A DNA stretch of 64,000 nucleotides from Halomicrobium salinisoli (GCF_020405185.1 NZ_CP084463.1:2356001-2420000), one strand, 5' to 3'; positions 15,980 to 28,036 are shown, counted from the first letter of the stretch. The notes: a model not told the origin generated them from the letters alone. Numbers and translations: made by a program.

Positions 15980-16855
15980 CTACCGGACCGTCGCGCCCTC
16001 GCCGATGTGGGTCTGGTAGACGGTGGCGTCGACGCCGGCGTCGGCGAAGGCGTCGAGCATCGCGGACCCGATGGCGCGCTGGTCGGTCTCGTAACAGGCG
16101 GCGATGACGGCGGGGCCGGCCCCGCTGATCGTGACGCCGGTCGCGCCGGCGTCGATGGCGGCCTCGCGGACGGCGTCGTAGCCGTCGATCAGTTTCGCGC
16201 GCGCCGGCGTCACGACGGAGTCGTACATTCCGCGCCCGACGAGGTCGGGGTCGGACCGGTGCATCCCGGTCGTCAGCGTGGCGGCGTTGCCGACGGTCTC
16301 GACGAGCTTCGAGACGTCGGTGCGCTCGGGGACCACCTCGCGCGCGTCGCGCGTCGAGACGACGATGTCGGGGAGGCAGGCCACCAGCGGCACGTCCGCC
16401 GGCACCTTCGTGACGCCGTCGTCGGTGGCGATGGTAAAGCCGCCCATGATGGCGGGCGCGACGTTGTCGTCGTGGGCGTCGCCGGAGACGACCGCCTCGC
16501 CCTCGGCGGCGATCGGGACCAGTTCTTCCCGCGAGAGGCCGCGGTCGTACAGGCGGTTGAGCGCGACTGCGGCGGCCGCGGCGCTGGCGGCGGACGAACC
16601 CAGCCCCGAAGCGGGCCGGATTCCCTTGTCGATGCGGATGTGCGCCGGGGCGTCCAGCGCCTCCGCGACGGCGCCCACCGTGTTCTTGTCGGGGTCCTCC
16701 GGGATGTACTGGCTGCCGGCGCCGGTCACCTCGATGGTGACCTCGTCGGCCTTCTGGACCCGGACGACGTCGGCCGGGCGTTCCAGGGCGACGCCGAAGA
16801 CGTCGAAGCCGCTCCCGAGGTTGGCGCTGGTCGCCGGCGCCCGGACGGTCACCAT
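15980..16855 (-). CDS. thrB: homoserine kinase
   Basis: The 291-residue GHMP kinase phosphorylates homoserine for threonine synthesis. It starts with VTVRAPATSANLGSGFDVFGVALE, the N-terminal signature of archaeal ThrB. The GHMP ATP-binding loop is PASGLGSSAASAAAAAVALN (about 81-100), and the C-terminal glycine-rich motif is TGVTISGAGPAVIAACY. The length is standard. The frame is open to 17023, but the ATG at 16855 begins exactly at the family start. It is transcribed alone and divergently from the 17028 histidine kinase. Confidence 0.92.
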   Translation of the reverse strand: MVTVRAPATSANLGSGFDVFGVALERPADVVRVQKADEVTIEVTGAGSQYIPEDPDKNTVGAVAEALDAPAHIRIDKGIRPASGLGSSAASAAAAAVALNRLYDRGLSREELVPIAAEGEAVVSGDAHDDNVAPAIMGGFTIATDDGVTKVPADVPLVACLPDIVVSTRDAREVVPERTDVSKLVETVGNAATLTTGMHRSDPDLVGRGMYDSVVTPARAKLIDGYDAVREAAIDAGATGVTISGAGPAVIAACYETDQRAIGSAMLDAFADAGVDATVYQTHIGEGATVR

Positions 16856-17027
16856 GCGACGCAGTTTCCCCAGTGCGGGCAAAAAGGTAGCGGACTGGTG
16901 CGGACTGTCGTCTCCCTCGTCCCGTCGGCCGACCGCACTCGGGCGGTCGCGCCGGAGCGGAGTGACAACGATCCGTAGGAAGCCGCAAGCAATAAGCCAG
17001 TTACTAGTCATGCAGTGATACACTTCG

Positions 17028-19202
17028 ATGGGGACCTTCGCGTGGCCGGTGGCTGGAAGCCTGTTCGGCGGCTTCGTGGCCGCGGCCCTCGCTACGGTCG
17101 CCTGGCGGCACCGCGGCGAACCGGCCGCGGTACCGTTCGGAGCGCTGATGGCCGCTCTCGGTGTCTGGGGGTTCTCACAGGCGGCCCTGCTGTCGACTCG
17201 AAGCCTGGCCGCCGGCTACGCGCTGGACGTGGTCGCCGCCGTCACGTCCGCGCAGGTCCCACCGCTGCTGCTCGTGTTCGTGCTCGCGTACGCCGGCCGC
17301 GACCGCTGGCTGCGACCGCGATACCTCGCCGCCCTGTGGTCGGTTCCCGCCGGGTTCGCGATCGTCCGCGCGACGGCGGCGCTCCACGGACTGGCGAGCG
17401 TCCCGGCCGACGCGACGCTCGTGACCGTCCGCGGGACCACCGCGCCGTACGTCCCGACGGGACCGATCAGCGACGCGGAACTGGTCTACGGCTACGTCAT
17501 GATCGCGCTGGCCTACGCGGTGCTGCTCCGGTTCGCGATGACCGCCAGAGTGGTCCACCGCCGCCAGACCGCCGCCATCGCCGTCGCTGCGACCGTCGGT
17601 CTGGGCGCCGACGTCGCCACCCGGTTCGGCCTCCACGTCCATCCGGAGGCCTCCCTGACCCCGCTCTCGATCCCGGTCGTCGGCGTCGCCATCGGCTGGG
17701 CGCTGTTCCGCTACGACTTCCTGCGCGTCTCACCGCTGGCGGGCGATCTGCTGGTCGATCAGCTCCCGGATCCGGTGCTCGTCGTCGACGAAGGGGACCG
17801 GATCGTCGACCACAACCGGACGGCACGGGAGCGGTTCGGCCCGGACATCCGGGGTGACCCGCTGGACGCGACGGCTCCGGGCCTCTGTGACGCCCTCAAC
17901 GGCGACGAGGCGTACACCGACCGCGGCGACGGCGGGATCACCTACTACGACCCGCAGGTGACCGCCATCGAGGACCAGCACGGGGACCAGCGCGGCCGCC
18001 TGGTCGTCCTCCGTGACGTGACCGGCCAGCAGCGCCGCCAGGACCGACTGGAGGCGCTCCAGTCGGCGACGCGGGAGTTCATCACGGCGGAGTCCGAGCG
18101 GGAGATCGCCCAGCTTGCCGTCTCCTTCGCCGACCGCGTACTCGACGGGGACGCCGCGGCCGTCTACCTCGCCGAGGGCGACGAGCTCCGCCCGGCGGCC
18201 GTCAGCGAGCGCCTCGAGCGGGAGTACGACGCGGCCGAACTGGTCGTCGACGATCCGTCCGATCCCGTGGTGCGCGCGTACGAGACGGGGACGGCGACGA
18301 CGGAGCGGCGCGCCGGCGACGCCGCGGCGGGACGCCAGCGGCTGGCGGTCCCCCTCGAGGGGCACGGCGCCCTGACGGTCGAACGGGGCGAGGGGGCCGC
18401 CTTCCCCGCCGAAGACGAGCAGTTCGCCGAGATCCTCGCCCGGACGACCCAGGTGGCGCTCACGCAGATCGAGCGCGAGCGTGAGCTCCGCGAGAGCCGA
18501 GCGACCGTCGAGCGGCGCAGCGAGCAACTGGAGTTCTTCAACGGCGTGTTGCGCCACACGCTGCGCAACGCCCTGCTGGTGATCCGGGGACGGGCCGAGC
18601 ACCTCCGCGAGGACGTCGACGGCGAGTCGGCGGCCCACCTCGACAGGATCGTCGGCTGGTGCGACGATCTGACGGAGCTGAGCGAGAAGATCCGCGCGAT
18701 CAACGACACCGTGACAGCGTCGGAGGCCGAGCGCCTCGAGACGATCGCCCTCAGCGATCGGCTGCGGGACCGGGCCGAGCAAGTGTCGGCCGCTCGCGGG
18801 GGCGTGACCGTCGACTGCGACGTCGACGACGGGCTCCGGGTGCTGGCGAACGAGCTCGTCGACGACGTGATCGACAGCGTCGTCCGCAACGCCGTCCGCC
18901 ACAACGACGCCGACAGCCCCCGCGTCGAGATCAGGGGGCGCCGGATCGCCGACCGCGTCCGGATCGAGGTCACCGACAACGGGCCTGGGATGACCGACGA
19001 GATGAAGGAGACGGTGTTCGATCGGGACGTCGCCACCAGCCAGACCGCCCACGGGTTCGGGCTGTACTTCGTCTCCGTGATGATGAACCTCTACGGCGGG
19101 ACGGTGTGGTTCGAGGACAACGAGCCCCGGGGGACCGTCGCGGTCATGGAGTTCCGCTGTGCCGACCGGATCGAGGCGAAAGGAACATCCGAGCCGGCCT
19201 GA
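17028..19202 (+). CDS. membrane sensor histidine kinase (7TM-PAS-GAF-HisKA-HATPase)
   Basis: The 724-residue protein has seven membrane helices in the first 225 residues, like the 7TM sensory modules common in haloarchaeal kinases. A PAS domain follows (about 235-330, LPDPVLVVDEGDRIVDHNRTARERFG), then a GAF-like domain (about 345-480). The phospho-acceptor is His510 in VLRHTLRNALLVIRG. The ATPase domain has an N box (VVRNAVRHN, about 620), DNGPGM and HGFGLYFV. No response regulator lies next to it, so its partner is unknown. It probably starts its own transcript; a possible AT element lies near 16990-17005 (aataagccagttacta). Confidence 0.88.
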   Translation: MGTFAWPVAGSLFGGFVAAALATVAWRHRGEPAAVPFGALMAALGVWGFSQAALLSTRSLAAGYALDVVAAVTSAQVPPLLLVFVLAYAGRDRWLRPRYLAALWSVPAGFAIVRATAALHGLASVPADATLVTVRGTTAPYVPTGPISDAELVYGYVMIALAYAVLLRFAMTARVVHRRQTAAIAVAATVGLGADVATRFGLHVHPEASLTPLSIPVVGVAIGWALFRYDFLRVSPLAGDLLVDQLPDPVLVVDEGDRIVDHNRTARERFGPDIRGDPLDATAPGLCDALNGDEAYTDRGDGGITYYDPQVTAIEDQHGDQRGRLVVLRDVTGQQRRQDRLEALQSATREFITAESEREIAQLAVSFADRVLDGDAAAVYLAEGDELRPAAVSERLEREYDAAELVVDDPSDPVVRAYETGTATTERRAGDAAAGRQRLAVPLEGHGALTVERGEGAAFPAEDEQFAEILARTTQVALTQIERERELRESRATVERRSEQLEFFNGVLRHTLRNALLVIRGRAEHLREDVDGESAAHLDRIVGWCDDLTELSEKIRAINDTVTASEAERLETIALSDRLRDRAEQVSAARGGVTVDCDVDDGLRVLANELVDDVIDSVVRNAVRHNDADSPRVEIRGRRIADRVRIEVTDNGPGMTDEMKETVFDRDVATSQTAHGFGLYFVSVMMNLYGGTVWFEDNEPRGTVAVMEFRCADRIEAKGTSEPA

Positions 19203-19214
19203 AACCTAGGCGGC

Positions 19215-20627
19215 ATGATAGGCGTCGTCGGCGGCGGGATCGCGGGATTGGCTGCGGCCTACCGCCTCCAGCAGCGCGGTCGTGACGTCCGGGTCTTCGA
19301 GGCCGGCGACCAGGTCGGCGGCCTGGCGGCGACCTACGAGACGGCCGGCGACCCGATCGAGAAGTTCTACCACCACCTCTCGAAGTCCGAGCAGACCATC
19401 GTCGACCTCGCCGAGGACCTGGGCCTGGGCGAGGCCGTCGAGTGGCGCATCGGCGAGAACGCCTACTACGTCGACGGGACGGTCCACCCCATGGACAAAC
19501 CCTGGGAGATCCTGGCCTTCCCGCATCTCTCGGTGTACGACAAGTTCCGGCTGGCGATGCTCACCCTCGACGTCGACGTCCGCGGCGGCGTTCCCTCCTT
19601 CGACACCTACGAGCGGCTGGAGGACTTCGAGGACGTCCGCGCCGTCGACTTCATCCGCGAGCACACGACCGAGCGCGTCTACCGGAACTTCTTCGAGCCC
19701 CTGCTCGACGCCAAGTTCGGCGAGCGCAAGGACGAGGTCAGCGCCGCGTGGCTGCTCGGTCGCATCAAGTTCCGCGGCGAGCGGGACATCCTCAAGGGGG
19801 AGATCCTCGGCTACTTCGAGGGGGGCTTCGGCCGATTGCTGGACGCCCTCCTCGAGGCCGTCGGCCGGGAGACCGTCACGACTGGCGCGCGCGTGCAGGA
19901 CCTCGACGTCTCCGGCGGGGCCGTCTCCTCGATGACCGTCGAGACGGCCGCGGGCACCGAGACCCACGACGTCGACGGGGTCGTCGTCGCGACGATGCCC
20001 CACGTGCTGGAGGCGCTGACGGGCTACGCCTGCGACATCGACTTCCAGGGGACGGTCTGCTCGGTCATCAGCATGGACGAGCCGCTGACCGACACCTACT
20101 GGCTCAACGTCGCGGACGAGGCGCCCTTTGGCGCGCTCATCGAGCACACCAACTTCGTCCCGCCGGAGCGCTACGGCGGTCGCGAATCGTCCGATTCGCG
20201 AGCACATCAGAACTCGGAGAGTTCTGAGGACGGCGAACACCTCCTGTACGCCGTCAGCTACGTGCAGGACACCGACGACCCGCTGTGGCAGCAGGACGAC
20301 GACGGGGTCGAGGAGACGTGGCTCGAGGGCATCGAGGACCTCTTCCCCGCCTTCGACCGCGAGAGCGTCAACTGGATCGAGACGGCCCGCAACCCCCGGA
20401 CAGCGCCCGTCTACGAGCGGGGGTACCTCGACATGGTCGTCCCGTACGACCTCTCCGAGGAGGTCGCCGACGGCGTCTACTACGCCGGGATGGCCTCCCG
20501 CGCCCAGTACCCCGAGCGCAGCCTCAACGGCGGCGTCGTCGCCGGCTTCGAGTGTGCGGATCGGATCGCCGGGGCGGGCGCGTTCGACCCCGAGGCAGAC
20601 CGCGTGGCCAGTCCGTCGGACGACTGA
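19215..20627 (+). CDS. NAD(P)/FAD-dependent protoporphyrinogen-oxidase-like flavoprotein
   Basis: The 470-residue flavoprotein begins with a dinucleotide-binding fold (IGVVGGGIAGLAAAYRLQQRG) and the FAD-contact strand VRVFEAGDQVGGLAATYE. Near the C-terminus YYAGMASRAQYPERSLNGGVVAGF forms the second FAD motif. The family includes protoporphyrinogen oxidase-like and sugar-mutase-like enzymes, and the substrate cannot be told. It lies 12 bases after the kinase and may be cotranscribed with it. An oddity is the hydrophilic, Ser-rich insertion around residues 321-343, encoded by two perfect DNA palindromes (20180-20227); it looks like an in-frame insertion of a small repeat. Confidence 0.8.
   Translation: MIGVVGGGIAGLAAAYRLQQRGRDVRVFEAGDQVGGLAATYETAGDPIEKFYHHLSKSEQTIVDLAEDLGLGEAVEWRIGENAYYVDGTVHPMDKPWEILAFPHLSVYDKFRLAMLTLDVDVRGGVPSFDTYERLEDFEDVRAVDFIREHTTERVYRNFFEPLLDAKFGERKDEVSAAWLLGRIKFRGERDILKGEILGYFEGGFGRLLDALLEAVGRETVTTGARVQDLDVSGGAVSSMTVETAAGTETHDVDGVVVATMPHVLEALTGYACDIDFQGTVCSVISMDEPLTDTYWLNVADEAPFGALIEHTNFVPPERYGGRESSDSRAHQNSESSEDGEHLLYAVSYVQDTDDPLWQQDDDGVEETWLEGIEDLFPAFDRESVNWIETARNPRTAPVYERGYLDMVVPYDLSEEVADGVYYAGMASRAQYPERSLNGGVVAGFECADRIAGAGAFDPEADRVASPSDD
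20180..20227. repeat. two tandem palindromes inserted in-frame in a flavoprotein gene
   Basis: The first is TCGCGAATCG-TC-CGATTCGCGA (20180-20201), with 10-base arms. The second is TCAGAACTC-GGA-GAGTTCTGA (20207-20227), with 9-base arms. Both are perfect. They encode the Ser-rich stretch RESSDSRAHQNSESSEDG, which looks unlike the rest of the protein and falls between two conserved segments. This suggests a small palindromic element that moved into the gene without breaking the frame. Confidence 0.6.
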
Positions 20628-20661
20628 CCGTACTCCGGCAAAGAGCTGCTCGCGGACGACC

Positions 20662-21234
20662 TCAGACGCCCGGCGCGTTCTCGGGGTCCACGTCCTCAGG
20701 TTCCTCGCCGCCGCCGACGACCAGCTCGCCGTCGTCGGTCTCGACGTAGACGTCGTCGGCGAACCCGCCCTCGGCGTGGGGGTGCTCGGGGGCCTCGAGC
20801 TTCTCGGGCGTCGAGGGAGCCTCCGTGATGCCCGCGGGCGGGCGGAACTCGCCCAGCGGGTCGTCGATGGTGATGCCGTAGCGCTCGAAGAAGTCGCGGT
20901 GGCGCTCGTAGTGGGGTTCGACCTCGTCGACGGGGAACTCCATCATCTCGGTCCAGCCGTGGTTGTAGAAGTCGAAGTTGGCCTGGACGTGGGTGATCTC
21001 CCGGGCCTCCGCCTCGCTCAGCCCGTCTTCCAGCGCCCGGACGTAGCTGTCCATGGTCACCTCGAAGAACTCGTGGAGGTGCTGGCGGCGCTCCTCCCGG
21101 TGGGCCTCGTCGGCCTTGTCCAGGAAGATGTCCGTGTGCATGTCCACCAGGCGGTCGTTGACCCGCTCCCCGACCACCGGCATCGTCAGCGCCTGTTTCG
21201 CGGCCCAGTGGCGGACGTTCTGGCGGAGTTTCAT
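20662..21234 (-). CDS. DUF6149-type haloarchaeal protein
   Basis: The 190-residue protein starts MKLRQNVRHWAAKQALTMPV and continues with helical segments containing DMHTDIFLDKADEAHREERRQHLHEFFEVTMDSYVRALEDG and THVQANFDFYNHGWTEMMEFP. A less conserved acidic C-terminus follows. This pattern fits the DUF6149 family of haloarchaea; the family name is from memory and the function is unknown. The many His and aromatic residues are not arranged in a motif I can assign. The frame stays open to 21501, but the ATG at 21234 is the natural start, and further upstream it would overlap the divergent oxidoreductase. Confidence 0.65.
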   Translation of the reverse strand: MKLRQNVRHWAAKQALTMPVVGERVNDRLVDMHTDIFLDKADEAHREERRQHLHEFFEVTMDSYVRALEDGLSEAEAREITHVQANFDFYNHGWTEMMEFPVDEVEPHYERHRDFFERYGITIDDPLGEFRPPAGITEAPSTPEKLEAPEHPHAEGGFADDVYVETDDGELVVGGGEEPEDVDPENAPGV

Positions 21235-21400
21235 GACCGACGCTAGGCGAGCGACCGCCTTCAACCTTCCCGAAGCTCGCCCCCTGTGACCGTTCGTGTC
21301 CGAATATGATCGTATCTGTCCGTACCGTCCGCCCTGCAAGAATTGCCACGCGTTGCGGAGATAGCAATCCACATTAAGCACGGTCACGAAGCCTCCGCGC

Positions 21401-22675
21401 ATGAGCACGTCGCACGTGATAATCGGGGACGGCATCGCGGGTTCCTCCGCGGCAGAGACGATCCGCGAGGCCGATCCGGACGCCGACGTCACGGTCATCA
21501 CGGACGAGGGGGAGGCCCTCTACAATCGGATTCTCATCAAGGAGTTCGCGAAGGGCAAGCTTCCGGAAGCGCCCATCTCCATCCACGAGCCCGAGTGGTA
21601 CGACGAGCGGGACATCGACCTCCAGCTCAACACCCACGTGACTGGCGTCGACACCGACGCTCACGAGGTTCACACCCACGAGGGCGACGTCTACGAGTAC
21701 GACAAGCTACTCGTGGCCACGGGCGGGACGCCCGCCCAGCTCCCGGTCGACAACGCGGACGCCGACGGCGTCCACCACTTCTGGACGTTCCAGGACGCCC
21801 GGAACATCAAGGAACACGCCGAGGACACGGAGAACGGCATCATCGTCGGCGCGGGCCTGCTCGGGCTGGACCTCGCGGCGATCTGCGGCGCCCAGGAGAT
21901 CGACGCCCACTACCTGATGCGCGGCAACCGCTGGTGGCGCTACGCGCTCTCGCTGGACGGCGCCGAGATCCTCCACGACGCCATGCGCGAGAAGGGCGTC
22001 GAGCCCGTCTTCGAGTCCGGCGTCGACCGCTTCGAGGTCGACGACGAGGGACACATCGAGGCCGCCGTCGATCCCGACGGCAACCGCTACGAGGGCGACT
22101 GGGCCGGCGTCGCCATCGGCCTGGACTTCAACACGGAGTTCCTCAGCGACACCCCGGTCGAGACGGACGACGGCATCGTCGTCGACGAGTACATGCGCAC
22201 CGGCGTCGAGGACGTCTACGCCGCGGGCGACATCACGCAGTTCCACGACGTCATCCTCGGCGAGCGCGCGCAGAACGGCGCCTGGGGCTCCGCCAAGGAG
22301 CAGGGCAGCGTCGCCGGCACCAACATGGTCGCCGACAGCGACGCCGAGGTCGACGGCACCGTCGACGAGGAGGAGTTCCGCTGGGTCTCGACGTACTCGG
22401 TCACCCACTTCGACTTCCCCTTCCTCTCCTTCGGCCACCCGACCCTGGGCGACGAGGACGCCGAGCGCAAGTACGGCGAGCGGGAGTGGCGTCGCCTCGC
22501 CTTCAAGGACGGCAAGCTCGTCGGCGGCGTGCTCATCGGCGACCTCTCCCAGCAGTCGAAGTTCAAGAAGCTCATCCGCGAGGAGCGGCCCGTCGCGGAC
22601 CAGAAGGAACTGCTGCTCGAGCAGGACGTCGACATGGAAGCGCTGAACGAGGTCGCGCCCGCGCAGGCCGAGTGA
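21401..22675 (+). CDS. NAD(P)/FAD-dependent pyridine nucleotide-disulfide-type oxidoreductase
   Basis: The 424-residue protein has an N-terminal FAD-binding fold (HVIIGDGIAGSSAAETIREAD), the KLLVATGG motif, an NAD-binding fold (NGIIVGAGLLGLDLAAICG) and the second FAD motif VEDVYAAGDITQF. A C-terminal domain of about 110 residues follows. It resembles rubredoxin- or ferredoxin-reductase-like and nitrite-reductase-like flavoproteins, with no redox-active CxxxxC pair. The electron partner is unknown. It is divergent from the DUF6149-type gene; the AT-rich stretch agcaatccacattaag (21363-21378) is a likely promoter, 25-35 bases before the ATG. Confidence 0.82.
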   Translation: MSTSHVIIGDGIAGSSAAETIREADPDADVTVITDEGEALYNRILIKEFAKGKLPEAPISIHEPEWYDERDIDLQLNTHVTGVDTDAHEVHTHEGDVYEYDKLLVATGGTPAQLPVDNADADGVHHFWTFQDARNIKEHAEDTENGIIVGAGLLGLDLAAICGAQEIDAHYLMRGNRWWRYALSLDGAEILHDAMREKGVEPVFESGVDRFEVDDEGHIEAAVDPDGNRYEGDWAGVAIGLDFNTEFLSDTPVETDDGIVVDEYMRTGVEDVYAAGDITQFHDVILGERAQNGAWGSAKEQGSVAGTNMVADSDAEVDGTVDEEEFRWVSTYSVTHFDFPFLSFGHPTLGDEDAERKYGEREWRRLAFKDGKLVGGVLIGDLSQQSKFKKLIREERPVADQKELLLEQDVDMEALNEVAPAQAE

Positions 22676-22737
22676 AAGCGGTCCACTATCGGTAGCGGAC
22701 CGACGCCCTTTTTTCCGCGCCTCGCGGACGCTCCCGC

Positions 22738-23151
22738 ATGAACGGCGGCAGCGGCGACATGACCCTCGCGTTCGAGCTGGCCGCGCTGAAGGAACTGGCG
22801 TACCCGGACGCCGTGTTCACGGACGCGCGCCAGTGGTCGGAGTACGTCGGCGTCATCTCCGAGAAACCCACCTACGTGGTGACCAACTTCTGCCGGAAGC
22901 ACCGCATCCGGCAGGACTTCTTCTCCGGCCCGCGCGGGCGCGAGGAGAGCCTCGAGAACGTCAAGGAACAGTTCGGGACCGATCGGCACGTCTTCATCGG
23001 GACCGAAGACGAGGACGCCGACCTCGCCGAGCGGGCCGGCTGGGAGTACCTCTCCGTCGAGGACGCGGCCGAGGCGGCCGACTGGGATCTGGGCGACCCC
23101 GACCCGCCCGAGACGACACAGGGCGGCGACCAGCGCGAGGACTGGCCCTAG
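22738..23151 (+). CDS. DUF7124-type haloarchaeal protein
   Basis: The 137-residue soluble protein begins MNGGSGDMTLAFELAALKELAYPDAVF. A conserved core follows (WSEYVGVISEKPTYVVTNFCRKHRIRQDFFSGPRG, then HVFIGTEDEDADLAERAGWEYLSVEDAAE), with an acidic tail. It looks like a small alpha/beta domain. The assignment to DUF7124 is from memory, and no activity is known. A T-rich run (22707-22713) lies between it and the preceding oxidoreductase, and may end that transcript or form part of this gene's promoter. Expression alone or with the oxidoreductase cannot be decided. Confidence 0.6.
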   Translation: MNGGSGDMTLAFELAALKELAYPDAVFTDARQWSEYVGVISEKPTYVVTNFCRKHRIRQDFFSGPRGREESLENVKEQFGTDRHVFIGTEDEDADLAERAGWEYLSVEDAAEAADWDLGDPDPPETTQGGDQREDWP

Positions 23152-23205
23152 CGGTCGGCGACGGACGGCTCGGGCCCGCACAGCAGCGGCGCGGCACCGA
23201 TCGCT

Positions 23206-23214
23206 CTTTTTAAA
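23206..23214 (+). promoter_or_regulatory. TATA box of the DUF5815-type gene
   Basis: The run CTTTTTAAAC is the only AT-rich stretch in the GC-rich gap and is centred about 28 bases before the ATG at 23239. This matches a leaderless archaeal promoter. Confidence 0.6.
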
Positions 23215-23238
23215 CAGCACAGTCGCCTACTACCGGCA

Positions 23239-23940
23239 ATGCCAGAACCGGGTGTCCCCGACGACGGCGACGAGCGTCGCGCCTCGGAGGACGCGTTCGG
23301 CGTAGAGAGCGAGGCGGCGGACGGCCGGGAGGCGCACTCGCACGGCCACGATCACGACCACGACCACGACCACGACCACGGCGGTCGGGACGCACACGAC
23401 CACGAGGACGGAGCGGACGACGACACCTCGGGGTCCGACGGCGTGCTCGACCTCCCCTGCGGCGAGCGCGTGGACGTCCACACGCTGGACATGGGCCAGC
23501 GGGAGTTCGACTGCGACTGCGGGGCGGCCCACGCCGTGGTGATGGACGTCCACCCGCTCGCGCGGTTCGTCCCCGAGTTCCTGGTCGAGATCCTCACCGA
23601 GACCATCGAGACGGACGACGACTTCGAGGAGTTCACCACCGCGCACGCGATGGCCAGCGTGATGGAGGAGTTCCCCGATCAGGTCGAAAGCGTCGACGTG
23701 GCCGAGGACGGCACCGTCGGCTACGCGCTGGCGTGGGTCACCGACTTCGACTCCCGGCGGCTCCACGAGGTCATCGTCGAGCTGATCGTCGAGCTGATGG
23801 AGCACGCCGTCAGCCACGCCGAGGACGAGGAGGTCGCCCAGCAGTTCGAGGCGGAGATGCTGGAGTTCGACGTGTCGACCTTCGTCGAGCAGTACCGCCG
23901 CGAGCGCGACCTCGAGGACGAGCACGACACCCCGATCTGA
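23239..23940 (+). CDS. DUF5815-type protein with His/Asp-rich tract
   Basis: The 233-residue acidic protein has a variable N-terminus with a metal-binding-like tract at about residues 34-56 (alternating His and Asp, encoded by repeats of GACCAC). A conserved domain follows. LPCGERVDVHTLDMG and EFDCDCGAAHAVVMDVHP place three Cys and several His in a possible zinc site. Mostly helical segments make up the rest, ending VSTFVEQYRRERDLEDEHDTPI. The family is known from haloarchaea without a function (DUF5815, from memory). The His/Asp tract suggests metal binding, though it may vary between species. Confidence 0.65.
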   Translation: MPEPGVPDDGDERRASEDAFGVESEAADGREAHSHGHDHDHDHDHDHGGRDAHDHEDGADDDTSGSDGVLDLPCGERVDVHTLDMGQREFDCDCGAAHAVVMDVHPLARFVPEFLVEILTETIETDDDFEEFTTAHAMASVMEEFPDQVESVDVAEDGTVGYALAWVTDFDSRRLHEVIVELIVELMEHAVSHAEDEEVAQQFEAEMLEFDVSTFVEQYRRERDLEDEHDTPI

Positions 23941-24018
23941 CGCTGTCCGGCGAGACGCGCCCGGAGGCCGCGGACTCCGATCAGGGCTCGGCGGGGAATC
24001 GACGCGTGACGCGCTCTC

Positions 24019-24046
24019 GACGGCCGACGGGGACCTGTCGGCCGTC
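24019..24046. repeat. perfect hairpin upstream of the carB control region
   Basis: GACGGCCGAC (24019-24028) and GTCGGCCGTC (24037-24046) are perfect 10-base arms around an 8-base loop, between the DUF5815-type gene and the carB promoter. It could end the upstream transcript. No gene is supported in this 223-base gap. Confidence 0.4.
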
Positions 24047-24086
24047 CACGAGGCGTGCCATCTCTCCCCGTGGTAGCCACGCACAT

Positions 24087-24150
24087 TACGAAATCCGAAA
24101 TCACTCTACGATCTTCGTACCTTTTCGCCGGGCTTATTACGATGTACGGA
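24087..24150 (+). promoter_or_regulatory. carB promoter with three copies of a 13-base operator-like motif
   Basis: Three matches to TACGANNTNCGNA lie upstream of carB: TACGAAATCCGAA (24087), TACGATCTTCGTA (24107, palindromic) and TACGATGTACGGA (24138). Starts are 20 and 31 bases apart, close to two and three helical turns. The third copy overlaps the TATA-like CTTATTA (24133-24139), which lies 25-31 bases before the ATG and so predicts a leaderless transcript. The same motif occurs twice between carA and the Lrp gene (31083-31147). This points to shared control, most simply by that Lrp; binding itself is inferred. Confidence 0.7.
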
Positions 24151-24163
24151 CTCCCTCTGGGTA

Positions 24164-27409
<3,246 letters not shown>

Positions 27410-27478
27410 GGGAGCGACGGAGCGCGTTCTCTACCGATCGCTTCGATTTTCGTAGTCGTCGACTGCCGCGAGGAGTCG

Positions 27479-28036
27479 CTACTCCGACGGCTCGTCCGCG
27501 TCGTCGGCGCCGGATTCAGTCTCGTCGTCCGTGGTGGAGCCGCTCTCGTCGACGGCCTCGTCCACGTCCGATCCGGGCTCCGAGAACTCATCGGCCGCGT
27601 CCGACCCCTGGACTTCAGAGTCGAGCCCCGACGAGACGCCCTCGACGTCCGGGCCGGTGTCGACGACCGCTTCGGCCGCGTCGCCGCCGGCGTGCTCGCG
27701 GTCACCGGGGTTGACGCCCGACGAGACATCTTCGACGTCCGGAGACGTGTCGACGACGTCGCTCGCGTCGACGCCGCCCCCGCCGGAGCGCCGTCTCGCC
27801 ACGGCGATCAGCGACCCGCCGATGGCGAGGCGGAGGATACCGCGGATGATCGATCCGCCGCGGAGCGAACCGAGGCCGCGGAGGACGTACAGCCCCCCGA
27901 GACCCGCGGCCGCCCTCGTGGGTCCGATCCTGTCGAGGTACCGCTTCGCGGTCGCGGCGGCGCCGCCACCGTCGGTCGATCCCTGTCGAGCGTCGCCGGC
28001 GACGGAGCCGCCGGACGTTCCGTTCGGTTGACTCAT
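27479..28036 (-). CDS. acidic protein with internal repeat and hydrophobic segment
   Basis: The 185-residue protein has a Gly/Ser-rich start, then a Gly-rich hydrophobic stretch (about 42-80, AAAGLGGLYVLRGLGSLRGGSIIRGILRLAIGGSLIAVARRR) that may associate with the membrane. An acidic tail of about 100 residues contains two copies of a unit, VVDTSPDVEDVSSGVNPG and VVDTGPDVEGVSSGLDSE, about 34 residues apart. The rest is Ser/Asp/Glu-rich and probably disordered. I do not recognise the family. I used the ATG at 28036 rather than 28066 because it starts a normal polar N-terminus. It converges on carB. Confidence 0.55.
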   Translation of the reverse strand: MSQPNGTSGGSVAGDARQGSTDGGGAAATAKRYLDRIGPTRAAAGLGGLYVLRGLGSLRGGSIIRGILRLAIGGSLIAVARRRSGGGGVDASDVVDTSPDVEDVSSGVNPGDREHAGGDAAEAVVDTGPDVEGVSSGLDSEVQGSDAADEFSEPGSDVDEAVDESGSTTDDETESGADDADEPSE

